A DNA stretch of 11,145 bases from JBNJEM01 sp051745935 (GCA_051745935.1 JBNJEM010000210.1:1-11145), one strand, 5' to 3'. Positions 1-6,260 are shown, counted from the first letter of the stretch. The notes: generated by a model from the letters alone, not told the origin. A program made the numbers and translations.

Positions 1-718
1 CGTTCAGCCACCGGCTGACGTCCCGGCTGGACCCGAAATCATGCCAAACCATGATTCCCCGTTGCGTGCAGCAGAGGGATGCATTGCACGTGTCGGACCG
101 CACGTATTCATAACTATGTGCCCCGTCAATGAAGAACAGTCCGATCCGGTCGTGGTAGGGTTGAAATTCGAACGTCGCCGAGTCACCCAGCAATTCCCGC
201 ACTCTGGGTTGCGGCCACGCTCGCAGCATCGAAGCGCGAGTTCGGCCGTCTATTACGCGGTCGTCGGTCGGCAGTCGAGTCAATGTTCCCCGCTCGGCTT
301 GATCATCGGAGGGGAGATCAAGCGTATGGACGGTTTCAGTGGTGTTGCGTGCCAACAGCACCGCCGTGCTGCCCGCCGCGGTTCCAATCTCGAACGATGG
401 TTGGGCCGAGTAGTGTCGAGCCAGCGTGGCAATCGTCACCCGTTCCCAGTCGGATAAACCGACGTAGCCGTCCAACAGAGGCAGGTCGAACCGGACATCC
501 GTGGATTCTATTCCGAGCAAGGATAACATTTCGGAGTAGTTGATGATTCGCACGAGCGGTGACAGGGACTGAATGTACCGCTCGAAAACTGGACGAGCAT
601 AGCGACGGAACACATCGTCCCCCCGCCAGCGCATGCGGATGAGGTGGGGGTGAAACAGCGCGGCCCCCGTACGAAGCGTTCCCCAACGCTCACGGACCAT
701 ACCCCGTAAATCAACCAT
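1..718 (-). CDS. Class I SAM-dependent methyltransferase, Methyltransf_24-like (C-terminus cut by window edge)
   Basis: An open minus-strand frame runs 239 codons from the ATG at 716-718 to the window edge without a stop. Motif I for S-adenosylmethionine is FEIGTAAGST (residues 109-118). An acidic strand end HTLDL follows (D134). The downstream pair FFIDGAHSYEYVRSDT (195-210) and GIMVWHDF (221-228) is typical of the Methyltransf_24 family, where the DGAH and WHD residues line the active site. Residues 1-100 form a family-variable N-terminal part. An AGGGA ribosome binding site lies a few bases before the ATG. The start is 11 bases after the glycosyltransferase stop, so the two are almost certainly co-transcribed, and methylation of a sugar or glycan-linked acceptor is a reasonable inference. 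The acceptor cannot be read from sequence. An alternative start at Met7 is possible. Confidence 0.88.
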   Translation of the reverse strand, partial: MVDLRGMVRERWGTLRTGAALFHPHLIRMRWRGDDVFRRYARPVFERYIQSLSPLVRIINYSEMLSLLGIESTDVRFDLPLLDGYVGLSDWERVTIATLARHYSAQPSFEIGTAAGSTAVLLARNTTETVHTLDLPSDDQAERGTLTRLPTDDRVIDGRTRASMLRAWPQPRVRELLGDSATFEFQPYHDRIGLFFIDGAHSYEYVRSDTCNASLCCTQRGIMVWHDFGSSRDVSRWLN

Positions 719-729
719 GTTTGTCCCTG

Positions 730-1860
730 CTATGCGCAGCCTGAAGCTGCTCGCCCTAAGTTCAACAGTTGGTGCTCATATTCCGACATGTGAGTAGCGA
801 CGGACACGGAAACGGAATGGTGCGTTATGTTCCATTGCCGTCCTGCTCTAGCCTTATCCCGCCATCGGCCGGAACCCAGCATCTCCCTCAGCGCCGTGGC
901 AAGCGTCCCAATGGATCCATCGTCGGTTACAACATCTCCAAATCGGCTCACGTATCCACCTGGATCGACGTAGGCCAGGATAGCCATTTCGCGGGCACTT
1001 GCCTCCTGGAACGCCGTAGGCAGTCCTTCTCGGGCCGCCGGGTGTACCAGGACCCAAGCTCGACTGAGAATATTGTGGAACGTATGGTCTTGAAACGGAT
1101 CGATGAAGCCCGTGACTTCGACATTGGGTAAATGGAAATAGCGACGGGCCAGATGCCGCTCATAGTTGCCATCGTGCGCGCGGCCCATGGCAATGAAGTC
1201 GACGTCGGGCATTTGTTCGGCGAGCTGGAAGAACAACGACGGACGCTTGCGCGGATCGAACCGTCCCAGGAACACGCACAAAGGCCGGTCCGCTTTTTTG
1301 AACGGACCACTGGGAATCTCAACGGGTTTCGGCAAAAGGCCCGGCATGGTTTTAAGCCCGTAGTGCCGTGCCGCCTTCTCCTTGAGGAACTCCGCCTCGA
1401 CATGTACGCCGTGAGCGGACTGCACGGAGCGCCTGACCAACCAACTGTTCTCATACCAGTACTGGACGGGAAACTTGATTCGTCTGGTCCAAGTTGCGTG
1501 ACAGAGTTCGATCCACCAGTCCGCCGGGCCGCGCGGGTCCATCGAGGTCACCAGATGAACCCGGTTCGGCATGGCTTGCTGAGCATGATATGCGCAAATG
1601 GTCGGTTCCTCGGCATGGTAGACATCGGCGTCAATGTCGCGGTAAAGACCCGTCCCGAACAACACTTCCCGCCAGGATTGGCCGTGGACGATCATGCCGT
1701 CGAGATGTTCCACTCGCCTCTGCCCCCGCCGGCGGGGCACGACCACGTGGACGTCAACTCCGGCGGCCGCCAGCGCCCGCCCCAGGCGACGCGTGTTCGT
1801 TCCAAATCCGCCTACCTTACCCCAGGCCGCGACCTGGTTGCAGATTAGGCATATTCGCAT
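730..1860 (-). CDS. Glycosyltransferase family 4 (GT-B fold)
   Basis: The 376-residue protein has the usual GT4 length and two Rossmann-like halves. The N-terminal acceptor half begins with a hydrophobic strand (MRICLICNQV) and a glycine-rich loop GGFG (17-20), which normally contacts the donor phosphate or acceptor. The C-terminal donor half starts near residue 193 with PLCVFLGRFDPRKRPS; R204/K205 are in the position of the phosphate-binding basic pair. The retaining GT4 signature E-x7-E is present as EGLPTAFQE (E278 and E286). No membrane segment or signal peptide is seen, so it should act on the cytoplasmic face. A GGAAGG ribosome binding site precedes the ATG by about ten bases. It is first in a pair with the methyltransferase. 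Sugar donor and acceptor are unknown; polysaccharide or glycolipid assembly is inferred from the family and the neighbour. Confidence 0.92.
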   Translation of the reverse strand: MRICLICNQVAAWGKVGGFGTNTRRLGRALAAAGVDVHVVVPRRRGQRRVEHLDGMIVHGQSWREVLFGTGLYRDIDADVYHAEEPTICAYHAQQAMPNRVHLVTSMDPRGPADWWIELCHATWTRRIKFPVQYWYENSWLVRRSVQSAHGVHVEAEFLKEKAARHYGLKTMPGLLPKPVEIPSGPFKKADRPLCVFLGRFDPRKRPSLFFQLAEQMPDVDFIAMGRAHDGNYERHLARRYFHLPNVEVTGFIDPFQDHTFHNILSRAWVLVHPAAREGLPTAFQEASAREMAILAYVDPGGYVSRFGDVVTDDGSIGTLATALREMLGSGRWRDKARAGRQWNITHHSVSVSVATHMSEYEHQLLNLGRAASGCA

Positions 1861-2029
1861 GCAACATCATCCTTCCGGCGGATCTCTCATTTCGACAAGC
1901 GGTAACTGTTTGGCCGATTGGCCCACGTGAGGCCTTCAGCCTGACAACCGTGCGCGTGGCGCTGGCGCGGCGAAATGGCCTGTCGACCGCCGTTGGCCCG
2001 GAAAGGCTGCCCTGCAGGCCCGCCGACGG

Positions 2030-2054
2030 GTTATACCGGTCGCGGATGAGTTTA
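2030..2054 (-). repeat. Dispersed repeat, head half of an interrupted copy
   Basis: Read on the minus strand, this matches the head of the repeat seen whole at 4261-4347 (shared core TCATCCGCGACCGGTATA). It stops exactly at the TTTA that borders the MITE-like element, and the rest of the same copy resumes at 2250. The last four bases (2051-2054, TTTA) are the left target duplication. Confidence 0.8.
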
Positions 2055-2081
2055 CCCTATTGTTGCATAAAGACGGCGTAG

Positions 2082-2101
2082 GACGGGTCTCCAGGCCCGT
2101 C
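2082..2101. repeat. REP-like hairpin, left arm of the MITE-like element
   Basis: GACGGG (2082-2087) and CCCGTC (2096-2101) form a 6-bp stem around an 8-base loop. The inverted copy occupies 2199-2218. Two inverted hairpins of this kind flanking a spacer match the layout of REPINs. Confidence 0.75.
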
Positions 2102-2198
2102 TTTTACAGCGCATAAGTGTCTTTTTGCGGTTGTTTGAAGATCTCACATTTCGTGAGATCCGCGGACACCAGATCAAGTACGATTTCGTGCTTGAAAA

Positions 2199-2218
2199 GA
2201 CGGGCCTGGAGACCCGTC
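2199..2218. repeat. REP-like hairpin, right arm of the MITE-like element
   Basis: GACGGG (2199-2204) and CCCGTC (2213-2218) form the mirror image of the left-arm hairpin at 2082-2101. Between the two arms there is also a near-palindrome, CAAGTACGA...TCGTGCTTG, at 2175-2194. Confidence 0.75.
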
Positions 2219-2249
2219 CTACATATACTGTTTGCAACGTTAGGGTTTA

Positions 2250-2306
2250 TTCGCCGCGAGTCCGACCAACGGGAGGACGGCTTGCGTTGGGCGACGTTCC
2301 ATCCGG
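2250..2306 (-). repeat. Dispersed repeat, tail half of the interrupted copy
   Basis: Bases 2252-2287 are the exact reverse complement of 4282-4317 (36 bases, no mismatch). Similarity continues more weakly to about 2306. Together with 2030-2054 it makes one copy interrupted by the MITE-like element; the right TTTA duplication is 2246-2249. Confidence 0.85.
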
Positions 2307-2353
2307 ACACATCCGGCCGCCTGAAATACAACATCCTGGGAAAAGGCGGATAG

Positions 2354-2530
2354 TTGGCGAAGAGCTCGTATGGCCGTGAAAGTTTCAGACTCGGTTCGCA
2401 GTACCTGGACGTCCGACTCGGTGACAACGCACCGCTCATCTGGAATCGCGAATATATGGTTTCCGGAACTGATCTCGGAAGCAGGCATACAGCCACGGGG
2501 GCGGAAAAATCGCTTCCAAAAGGAGGTTGA
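2354..2530 (+). pseudogene. Unidentified coding fragment (decayed)
   Basis: Between a TAG at 2351 and a TGA at 2528 the frame reads as plausible protein, including GSQYLDVRLGDNAPLIWN. It has no start codon with a ribosome binding site, and the stop is followed by other-frame fragments. It may belong to the same dead gene as the fragment at 2562-2801. No family is recognised with confidence. Confidence 0.3.
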
Positions 2531-2561
2531 ACGACCAAGCCGGCGCCTCGCGCCTCCATAA

Positions 2562-2801
2562 CACTGTGGATCGGTTCGCAACACCCAGATATTCATCTTA
2601 ACTCGCCCAATCCGCAAACTTTGGCTGAAATTCGACCACGTTTCACGCGACGATCAAGGCTCTCGGCGGAAGGAATGGCTTGATGAAGCGGGGAAAACAA
2701 TAGCAAGACATTTTGAGGACTGGGAAAAGCGCCGGCTGGGGCCGGATGGTCTGTTTTGGCAGCATGATGGTCGCGACGGCATGCCACCCCTGCCACGGTA
2801 A
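2562..2801 (+). pseudogene. Remnant of an MGH1/GH63-like glycoside hydrolase
   Basis: This frame is open from just after a TAA at 2559 to a TAA at 2799-2801, with no start codon. The second half reads as good protein: a helix KEWLDEAGKTIARHFEDWEK, then LGPDGLFWQHDGRDGM. From memory, the GLFWQ-x-D-x-RDGM stretch resembles the (alpha/alpha)6-barrel region of MGH1-like/GH63-related glycosidases, where the DGME motif is usually followed by a serine-rich loop. Here that continuation is lost: the next residues are PPLPR and a stop. The family call rests on one motif and could be wrong; that it is a broken gene is better supported. Confidence 0.45.
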
Positions 2802-2899
2802 AGTCTCGATGCGCCCGGACATACACGAACATTTCACGCGACGGCAGGTGCGGTGTGCAGGACTGGGCTGGCCAATAGTCGGGAAGCTGAATGGGATAG

Positions 2900-3043
2900 C
2901 GAAAATGCGCAGTGCGAGTCTGTTGCGCAACTTGTTATTTCACTGGGTACGCCAAGCGCTTCAACACGATAGACACCTTCCGCCGTAACGTCACCTACGC
3001 CGAACACAGAGGCATCCTCAAATGCGCAACAGTCGAAACGTGA
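2900..3043 (+). pseudogene. Unidentified coding fragment (decayed)
   Basis: A short open stretch closed by the TGA at 3041 reads GYAKRFNTIDTFRRNVTYAE and HRGILKCATVET. The composition looks like protein rather than chance, but there is no start, no ribosome binding site and no recognised family. It could be a further piece of the dead gene upstream, in another frame. Confidence 0.25.
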
Positions 3044-3173
3044 ACCACCTAAGAAATTGACCACCCCAGTGCAGGACTCCATCGATCGGTACTATGCAGG
3101 CGAAGGCGAAATGAACGCCATTTCGTGTTTGCCGAGAACAACCTCCCGGCCGCCTTTGTTCGGGCGCGTAGGC

Positions 3174-3300
3174 CTAAATTGGCCTTAGCGGGTCTCGTTG
3201 GTTCTTGTGGTCCGGCCGGGCAATGCGGATATGGAACGGCTCGTACCCGATGAACTTCAATGTTGTTCCTTCGGTCACGCGGACAGCACGTCGCGGTGTG
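3174..3300 (-). pseudogene. Unidentified C-terminal coding fragment
   Basis: On the minus strand the frame reads RVTEGTTLKFIGYEPFHIRI, then ARPDHKNQRDPLRPI, and ends at the TAG at 3174-3176. It looks like the tail of a small protein, but upstream it runs into the repeat fragment at 3317-3347 without a credible start. No family is recognised. Confidence 0.25.
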
Positions 3301-3316
3301 ATTTCACATACCGGTT

Positions 3317-3347
3317 GTGGCGGAGAACGTCATCCGCGACCGCTATA
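3317..3347 (+). repeat. Dispersed repeat, partial copy
   Basis: These 31 bases match 4312-4342 at 28 positions, in the same orientation, including GTCATCCGCGACC. The other half of the repeat is absent here. It lies just downstream of the stop of the gene at 3388-4065. Confidence 0.7.
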
Positions 3348-3387
3348 ATTGTGTAATGGACGACGTCCCATGGCGGCTCGGTGTCGC

Positions 3388-4065
3388 TCATGGCGATACG
3401 TTCCATACTTCCAGAAACCGCCATCCTCGGCTGGTTCTTACCACGACGCCGCCGATCTCCCACATCGGCTGGCAGATCTCGGTGACCTCCTCCGGGACCG
3501 GAACCGGGCCGATTACTTTGTCGAGCGCCGTAAAAGGTTCCAGCCAGAGCTTGCCCGGCTTGATCTTGTCGATCGAGAAGTGATCCTCGATCTCCTCTTG
3601 GTAGGCGTGGGGCGCGTGTTCATCCACGTATTGCTCCAGCAGATCCAGCACGTCTTGGGCGGCGGGCAAATCCCTCGCCGCCTCTTCCGCCCTCTCTTGT
3701 GGCCCGGAAGCGTCCTCGACGTAACCTTTCTCGGCCAGCCACTTTGCCAACTTCTTGGTCACCGTCCCCGACGCCTTCATCGTCTCCTTGCCGCACATGA
3801 CCTTGTGGGGCATGAAGTAGCCGAGGAATTCGGCATACCCGGTCGCGATGTCCTCGGGGCCGAACGTATCGCAGAAGGTTCCGCCCTGATCGGTGACGCG
3901 GTCGTATTCCTCCTGATCGTGGCCCGGCCAGTAGGACTCCAAGTAACTCTCGAAGAGCGAGATGATGTCCTCATAGTTCGAAAACGTTTTCGGGCTGAGC
4001 CGGGATTCCTGATCGCTCAGGAATTCTTCGAACACCTGCGAGATGGTCTTCCTGGCTGTTGACAT
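3388..4065 (-). CDS. Hypothetical protein with a tyrosine-recombinase SAM-like N-terminal domain, no catalytic domain
   Basis: The 225-residue protein starts at an ATG preceded by a strong GAGGAGG site about seven bases away. Residues 5-45 (KTISQVFEEFLSDQESRLSP, then KTFSNYEDIISLFESYLES) have the helix pattern of the SAM-like core-binding domain that opens phage integrases and XerC/D proteins. None of the catalytic R, K, H-x-x-R, Y residues of that enzyme class can follow, since the chain ends at 225. The middle (about 75-120) is basic and helical (GTVTKKLAKWLAEKGYVEDA), and is followed by an acidic helical region and a beta-rich tail. I recall similar uncharacterised proteins from diverse bacteria and archaea, so it is probably a conserved hypothetical family rather than a broken integrase. 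No membrane segment is seen. It stands alone among repeats. A DNA-binding role is only an inference. Confidence 0.82.
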   Translation of the reverse strand: MSTARKTISQVFEEFLSDQESRLSPKTFSNYEDIISLFESYLESYWPGHDQEEYDRVTDQGGTFCDTFGPEDIATGYAEFLGYFMPHKVMCGKETMKASGTVTKKLAKWLAEKGYVEDASGPQERAEEAARDLPAAQDVLDLLEQYVDEHAPHAYQEEIEDHFSIDKIKPGKLWLEPFTALDKVIGPVPVPEEVTEICQPMWEIGGVVVRTSRGWRFLEVWNVSP

Positions 4066-4260
4066 CGTTCTGCCTCCTCAATTCTCATCCGTCGAATGGA
4101 TACCCCGGGTGGACCAATATTTCACCAGACAGCATACCTCAAACCGGCGCATATCAGCAACAAGTTGGACCGGCCGCGGCGGCGAAAACCCCGTGACGCA
4201 CTGGAATTTGGAGTATCCGGTTTGTTGTATAACAGTAACGTGCTGATGTACGATCGGCAC

Positions 4261-4347
4261 AACCGGGTGGAAAGCTGCCCGACGCAAGCCGTCCTCCCGT
4301 TGGTCGGACTCGCGGCGGAGAAAGTCATCCGCGACCGGTATAGTCGG
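4261..4347 (+). repeat. Dispersed repeat, uninterrupted reference copy
   Basis: This is the fullest copy in the window. Bases 4282-4317 recur exactly, inverted, at 2252-2287. Bases 4312-4342 recur at 3317-3347. The head recurs inverted at 2030-2054. The left part, beginning CCGGGTGGAAAGC, recurs at 11121-11145. It serves as the empty-site reference for the MITE-like insertion. In one plus-strand frame it stays open through several copies (CPTQAVLPLVGLAAEKVIRD), so it could derive from an old coding sequence. Confidence 0.85.
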
Positions 4348-4376
4348 AAACGTTGCCAGCAGCGGGATTGTAATCC

Positions 4377-4425
4377 CCTCGGCATTGGCCGAGGTGTCCG
4401 ACAATTACTCGCCAACAAGGCGAGT
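4377..4425. repeat. Pair of adjacent perfect hairpins (REP-like)
   Basis: The first stem is CCTCGGC (4377-4383) with GCCGAGG (4388-4394) and a 4-base loop. The second is ACTCGCC (4407-4413) with GGCGAGT (4419-4425) and a 5-base loop. Both are perfect 7-bp GC-rich stems, 12 bases apart, and lie just beyond the dispersed repeat. No U-tract follows, so they are not classical terminators. Confidence 0.6.
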
Positions 4426-4569
4426 GGAAACTTGGCCGGTATCTGGCGGCTGATTGCCGAGCACTTCCGACTGGGGACGCGGGGTTCATTGCGCGGCTGG
4501 ACCAGGAACCCGCCTGAATGCATGGAACCGCGTCTGGCCTGGGACTGAAAGATTACGATGGGCCCCTCA

Positions 4570-4680
4570 CCAGTGCTCCAGCCGGCCGGCTATCGTTCCT
4601 ATATCTCGGGGAAGTGGCATGTCACGAAGTCAAAAGGTTCGGACTTGATGGATGACAAATACAATTGGCCGTTGCAGCAA
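4570..4680 (+). pseudogene. Sulfatase (arylsulfatase family) remnant
   Basis: The frame reads PVLQPAGYRSYISGKWHVTK and continues to KYNWPLQQ. The stretch AGYRSYISGKWHVT matches the well-known region of formylglycine-dependent sulfatases in which the lysine and histidine of GKWH contact the active site, and NWPLQ normally leads into RGFD. Neither the upstream catalytic C-x-P-S-R segment nor the downstream RGFD region is present. Only about 37 codons survive, so this is a fragment of a gene usually 450 or more codons long. Confidence 0.75.
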
Positions 4681-4899
4681 CCGGCAACGGCTCGAATTCA
4701 ATCCACCTGCAAATTACCTGGAACCAGGGTTTTCCAGCGTCTGGGCGGCTCAAAGAGCGCGAAACGTTTGCACTTTGAGTTAAAAAGAGTTTACACTATT
4801 CGAATGATCGGCGGAGGGCCCGCTTGAGGTACCTGTGTCGTTTGCCGATTCCAGAATATGCACCATCTCATGACCCGAGAATGAGCGAGGGAGGTCACC

Positions 4900-6030
4900 A
4901 TGCGTTGTCTGTTTGTCGCAAGTGTGCTGGTAACGTTCACGGTGTGTGGACCAGTTGTGCTGGCTGGCGGCCTTGGCGAGCCGGTTGAGGTGGATGCGGA
5001 AAGCGGCGCCGAGATTTACCTGCTTGGCGCGGACGAACGGCCCGCGGACAACATCTACGGCGAGCAGCCCTATGGTGACGCCACTGGACGCCGGATCGCG
5101 ATCCGCTACTATCCGCTGGGGGCGCAACAACCGGGCGGTATCAACATCCTCGATCTTGACGACGGATCCAATCACGAGATTCTCTCCGGCAAGCCGCCCT
5201 TCCCGGCATTCCACGCCTGGGGCGAGTGGCTCTATTACCCCCAGACGATTGCCGGGAAAAAGATGCTTCGCCGCTGCAATTACTTGACGCTCGAGGTGGA
5301 GGACGTGGCCGAGTTGCCGCCGCGGCGCGGCTCTTACAGCTACGGAACCGTTTCCCCCGACCACCGCTACTACGCGGTGAGCGTTCGTCCTCCTGAAGGT
5401 GGACCGTCCAACGTGCATGTGCTCAACCTCGAGACGGACGAGTGGAGCGTGCTGCTCGACAAGCCGGGCTACCATGCCAAGCATGAGCAGTTCTCGCGAG
5501 ACGGGCGCAACCGCGTTCTAATTCAGCTCAACCAAATGCCGAAAGTCAAAACCGTGCTGCTGAGCGAGCTGGAGATTGGCGGCGGCGAAAAGCGCTTTCC
5601 GGCCGACCAGCCTTACACGCTGCGCCCAACCGGCCACGAGGCGTGGATCGGCGCCACCAGCGGCATTTTCTTCTCCACCGCAATGGATTCGAGCCTAAAC
5701 GGAAACGTCTGGCGGGCAAAGGTCGGCGACGAGCAGCCCACGCTCGTTTACAAAAAAAAACGCTTCGGGCACGTGAGTGTTTCCCGCGATGGAGAATACT
5801 GGATCGGCGACACGGGCGAAGAGGGTATTCCCATCTACATTGGCAGTTTCGCGACCGGCCGCTGCCGCCGGGCATGTGTTACCCGCACCGAGTACGATGG
5901 CAAGCAGTGGAGCCATGCCCATCCCTATCTGACCGCGGACAATCGCTGGTTGATTTTCGCCGCGCGGCGAGAAGGACATCCGCAAGTGTATGGAGCGAAG
6001 CTGCGTACGGGCTGGTTGGAAAGCATGTGA
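4900..6030 (+). CDS. Secreted TolB/PL22-like beta-propeller protein (putative oligogalacturonate-lyase fold)
   Basis: A 376-residue protein with a Sec signal peptide (MRCLFVASVLVTFTVCGPVV, probable cleavage after A22) and repeated blade-like segments such as YGTVSPDHRYYAVSV, HEQFSRDGRNRVLIQL, HVSVSRDGEYWIGDT and HPYLTADNRWLIFAA, the D-x-x-G/R and aromatic strand pattern of PD40/TolB propellers. GHEAW (H246) and QWSHAH (Q336, H339, H341) resemble the metal-binding His and Q-x-x-H-x-H set of PL22 oligogalacturonate lyases, and H192 or H195 could be the base. Enzyme activity is therefore possible but unproven; many relatives are annotated only as propeller proteins. The start has a GGGAGG site six bases upstream. 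It stands alone on the plus strand. A run of nine A at 5752-5760 codes for three lysines. Confidence 0.82.
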   Translation: MRCLFVASVLVTFTVCGPVVLAGGLGEPVEVDAESGAEIYLLGADERPADNIYGEQPYGDATGRRIAIRYYPLGAQQPGGINILDLDDGSNHEILSGKPPFPAFHAWGEWLYYPQTIAGKKMLRRCNYLTLEVEDVAELPPRRGSYSYGTVSPDHRYYAVSVRPPEGGPSNVHVLNLETDEWSVLLDKPGYHAKHEQFSRDGRNRVLIQLNQMPKVKTVLLSELEIGGGEKRFPADQPYTLRPTGHEAWIGATSGIFFSTAMDSSLNGNVWRAKVGDEQPTLVYKKKRFGHVSVSRDGEYWIGDTGEEGIPIYIGSFATGRCRRACVTRTEYDGKQWSHAHPYLTADNRWLIFAARREGHPQVYGAKLRTGWLESM

Positions 6031-6092
6031 GCAGTTTGCAGGCCCCGCCTCACGGAATCGTAACCGGAGGCCCAGATGTCGACCGCTCAGCA

Positions 6093-6166
6093 ATGACGAA
6101 GCACGAATGACCAATAACCAATGAGTAAAGCGACTTCAGTTCGGGATTTCGATATCCGGATTTCGA
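6093..6166. repeat. Low-complexity intergenic repeats
   Basis: After the propeller gene the sequence has short degenerate iterations of AATGACGAA/AATGACCAA type (6093-6126), then two copies of GGATTTCGA (6144-6152 and 6158-6166). I recall similar degenerate strings from planctomycete-like and verrucomicrobial intergenic DNA. No terminator hairpin is seen for either flanking gene in 6031-6260. Confidence 0.4.
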
Positions 6167-6260
6167 CTGCCCGGGTGTTGCATAATCGCGATCGCTGACT
6201 TAGGAGACGTTTCTGAACGACGCACTTCCCAACGCTGTGCTCCTGATGGATCATTGGCCG

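Larger units (their letters stand above)
2055..2245. mobile_element. MITE/REPIN-like element, 191 bp, with terminal inverted repeats and TTTA target duplication
   Basis: The outer 51 bases at each end (2055-2105 and 2195-2245) align without gaps as an inverted repeat with 42 identities. The inner 28 bases are identical (2078-2105 against 2195-2222). The ends begin CCCTA followed by GTTGCA. TTTA lies directly outside on both sides (2051-2054 and 2246-2249). Removing the element plus one TTTA rejoins a dispersed repeat to the same length as the intact copy at 4261-4347, so insertion is strongly supported. Each arm holds its own hairpin, and the centre holds a perfect GATCTCAC/GTGAGATC stem (2140-2147, 2153-2160). 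There is no room for a transposase, so any movement would need an enzyme encoded elsewhere. Confidence 0.8.
1861..3387. other. Gene-poor stretch with repeats and decayed coding fragments
   Basis: No intact gene is supported across these roughly 1.5 kb. The stretch contains a split dispersed repeat (2030-2054 and 2250-2306), a MITE-like insertion (2055-2245) and short open fragments that read like protein but are closed by stops (2354-2530, 2562-2801, 2900-3043, and 3174-3300 on the minus strand). It ends with a partial repeat copy at 3317-3347. The first 170 bases, upstream of the glycosyltransferase, should carry its promoter, but no convincing -35/-10 pair was found. Confidence 0.7.
4066..4899. 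other. Gene-poor stretch with dispersed repeat, hairpins and a sulfatase remnant
   Basis: No intact gene is supported. From left to right it holds the leader of the minus-strand gene ending at 4065, a whole dispersed-repeat copy (4261-4347), two hairpins (4377-4425), a sulfatase fragment (4570-4680) and the leader of the secreted propeller gene. An AT-richer patch at 4765-4800 could hold the promoter of that gene (TTGCAC at 4768 and TACACT at 4792 are weak matches 18 bases apart), but this is not convincing. A 150-codon plus-strand frame at 4096-4548 crosses the repeat and lacks a ribosome binding site. Confidence 0.7.

Noticed and set aside
1132..1848. Long plus-strand open frame of 238 codons
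   Set aside because: It lies opposite the glycosyltransferase, which has clear family motifs; it has no recognisable domain, and its composition is that of an antisense shadow.
2104..2617. Overlapping minus-strand frames around the MITE-like element
   Set aside because: They cross the element and the repeat and contain no coherent domain; the translated repeat alone explains their similarity to the frame at 4078-4404.
3349..4062. Plus-strand open frame of 237 codons
   Set aside because: It mirrors the recombinase-like gene almost exactly; the minus-strand frame has a strong ribosome binding site and a coherent helical N-terminus.
4096..4548. Plus-strand frame of 150 codons, part of which (PLGIGRGVRQLLANKASGNL) looks like protein
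   Set aside because: It has no ribosome binding site, crosses the dispersed repeat and two hairpins, and its start region is the leader of the opposite gene. A decayed coding origin is possible, but an intact gene is not supported.
4570..4680. Functional sulfatase gene
   Set aside because: Only about 37 codons around GKWH remain; the catalytic C-x-P-S-R segment and the rest of the fold are absent.
4780..5484. Minus-strand open frame of 234 codons
   Set aside because: It is antisense to the propeller gene, whose signal peptide, ribosome binding site and blade pattern settle the strand.
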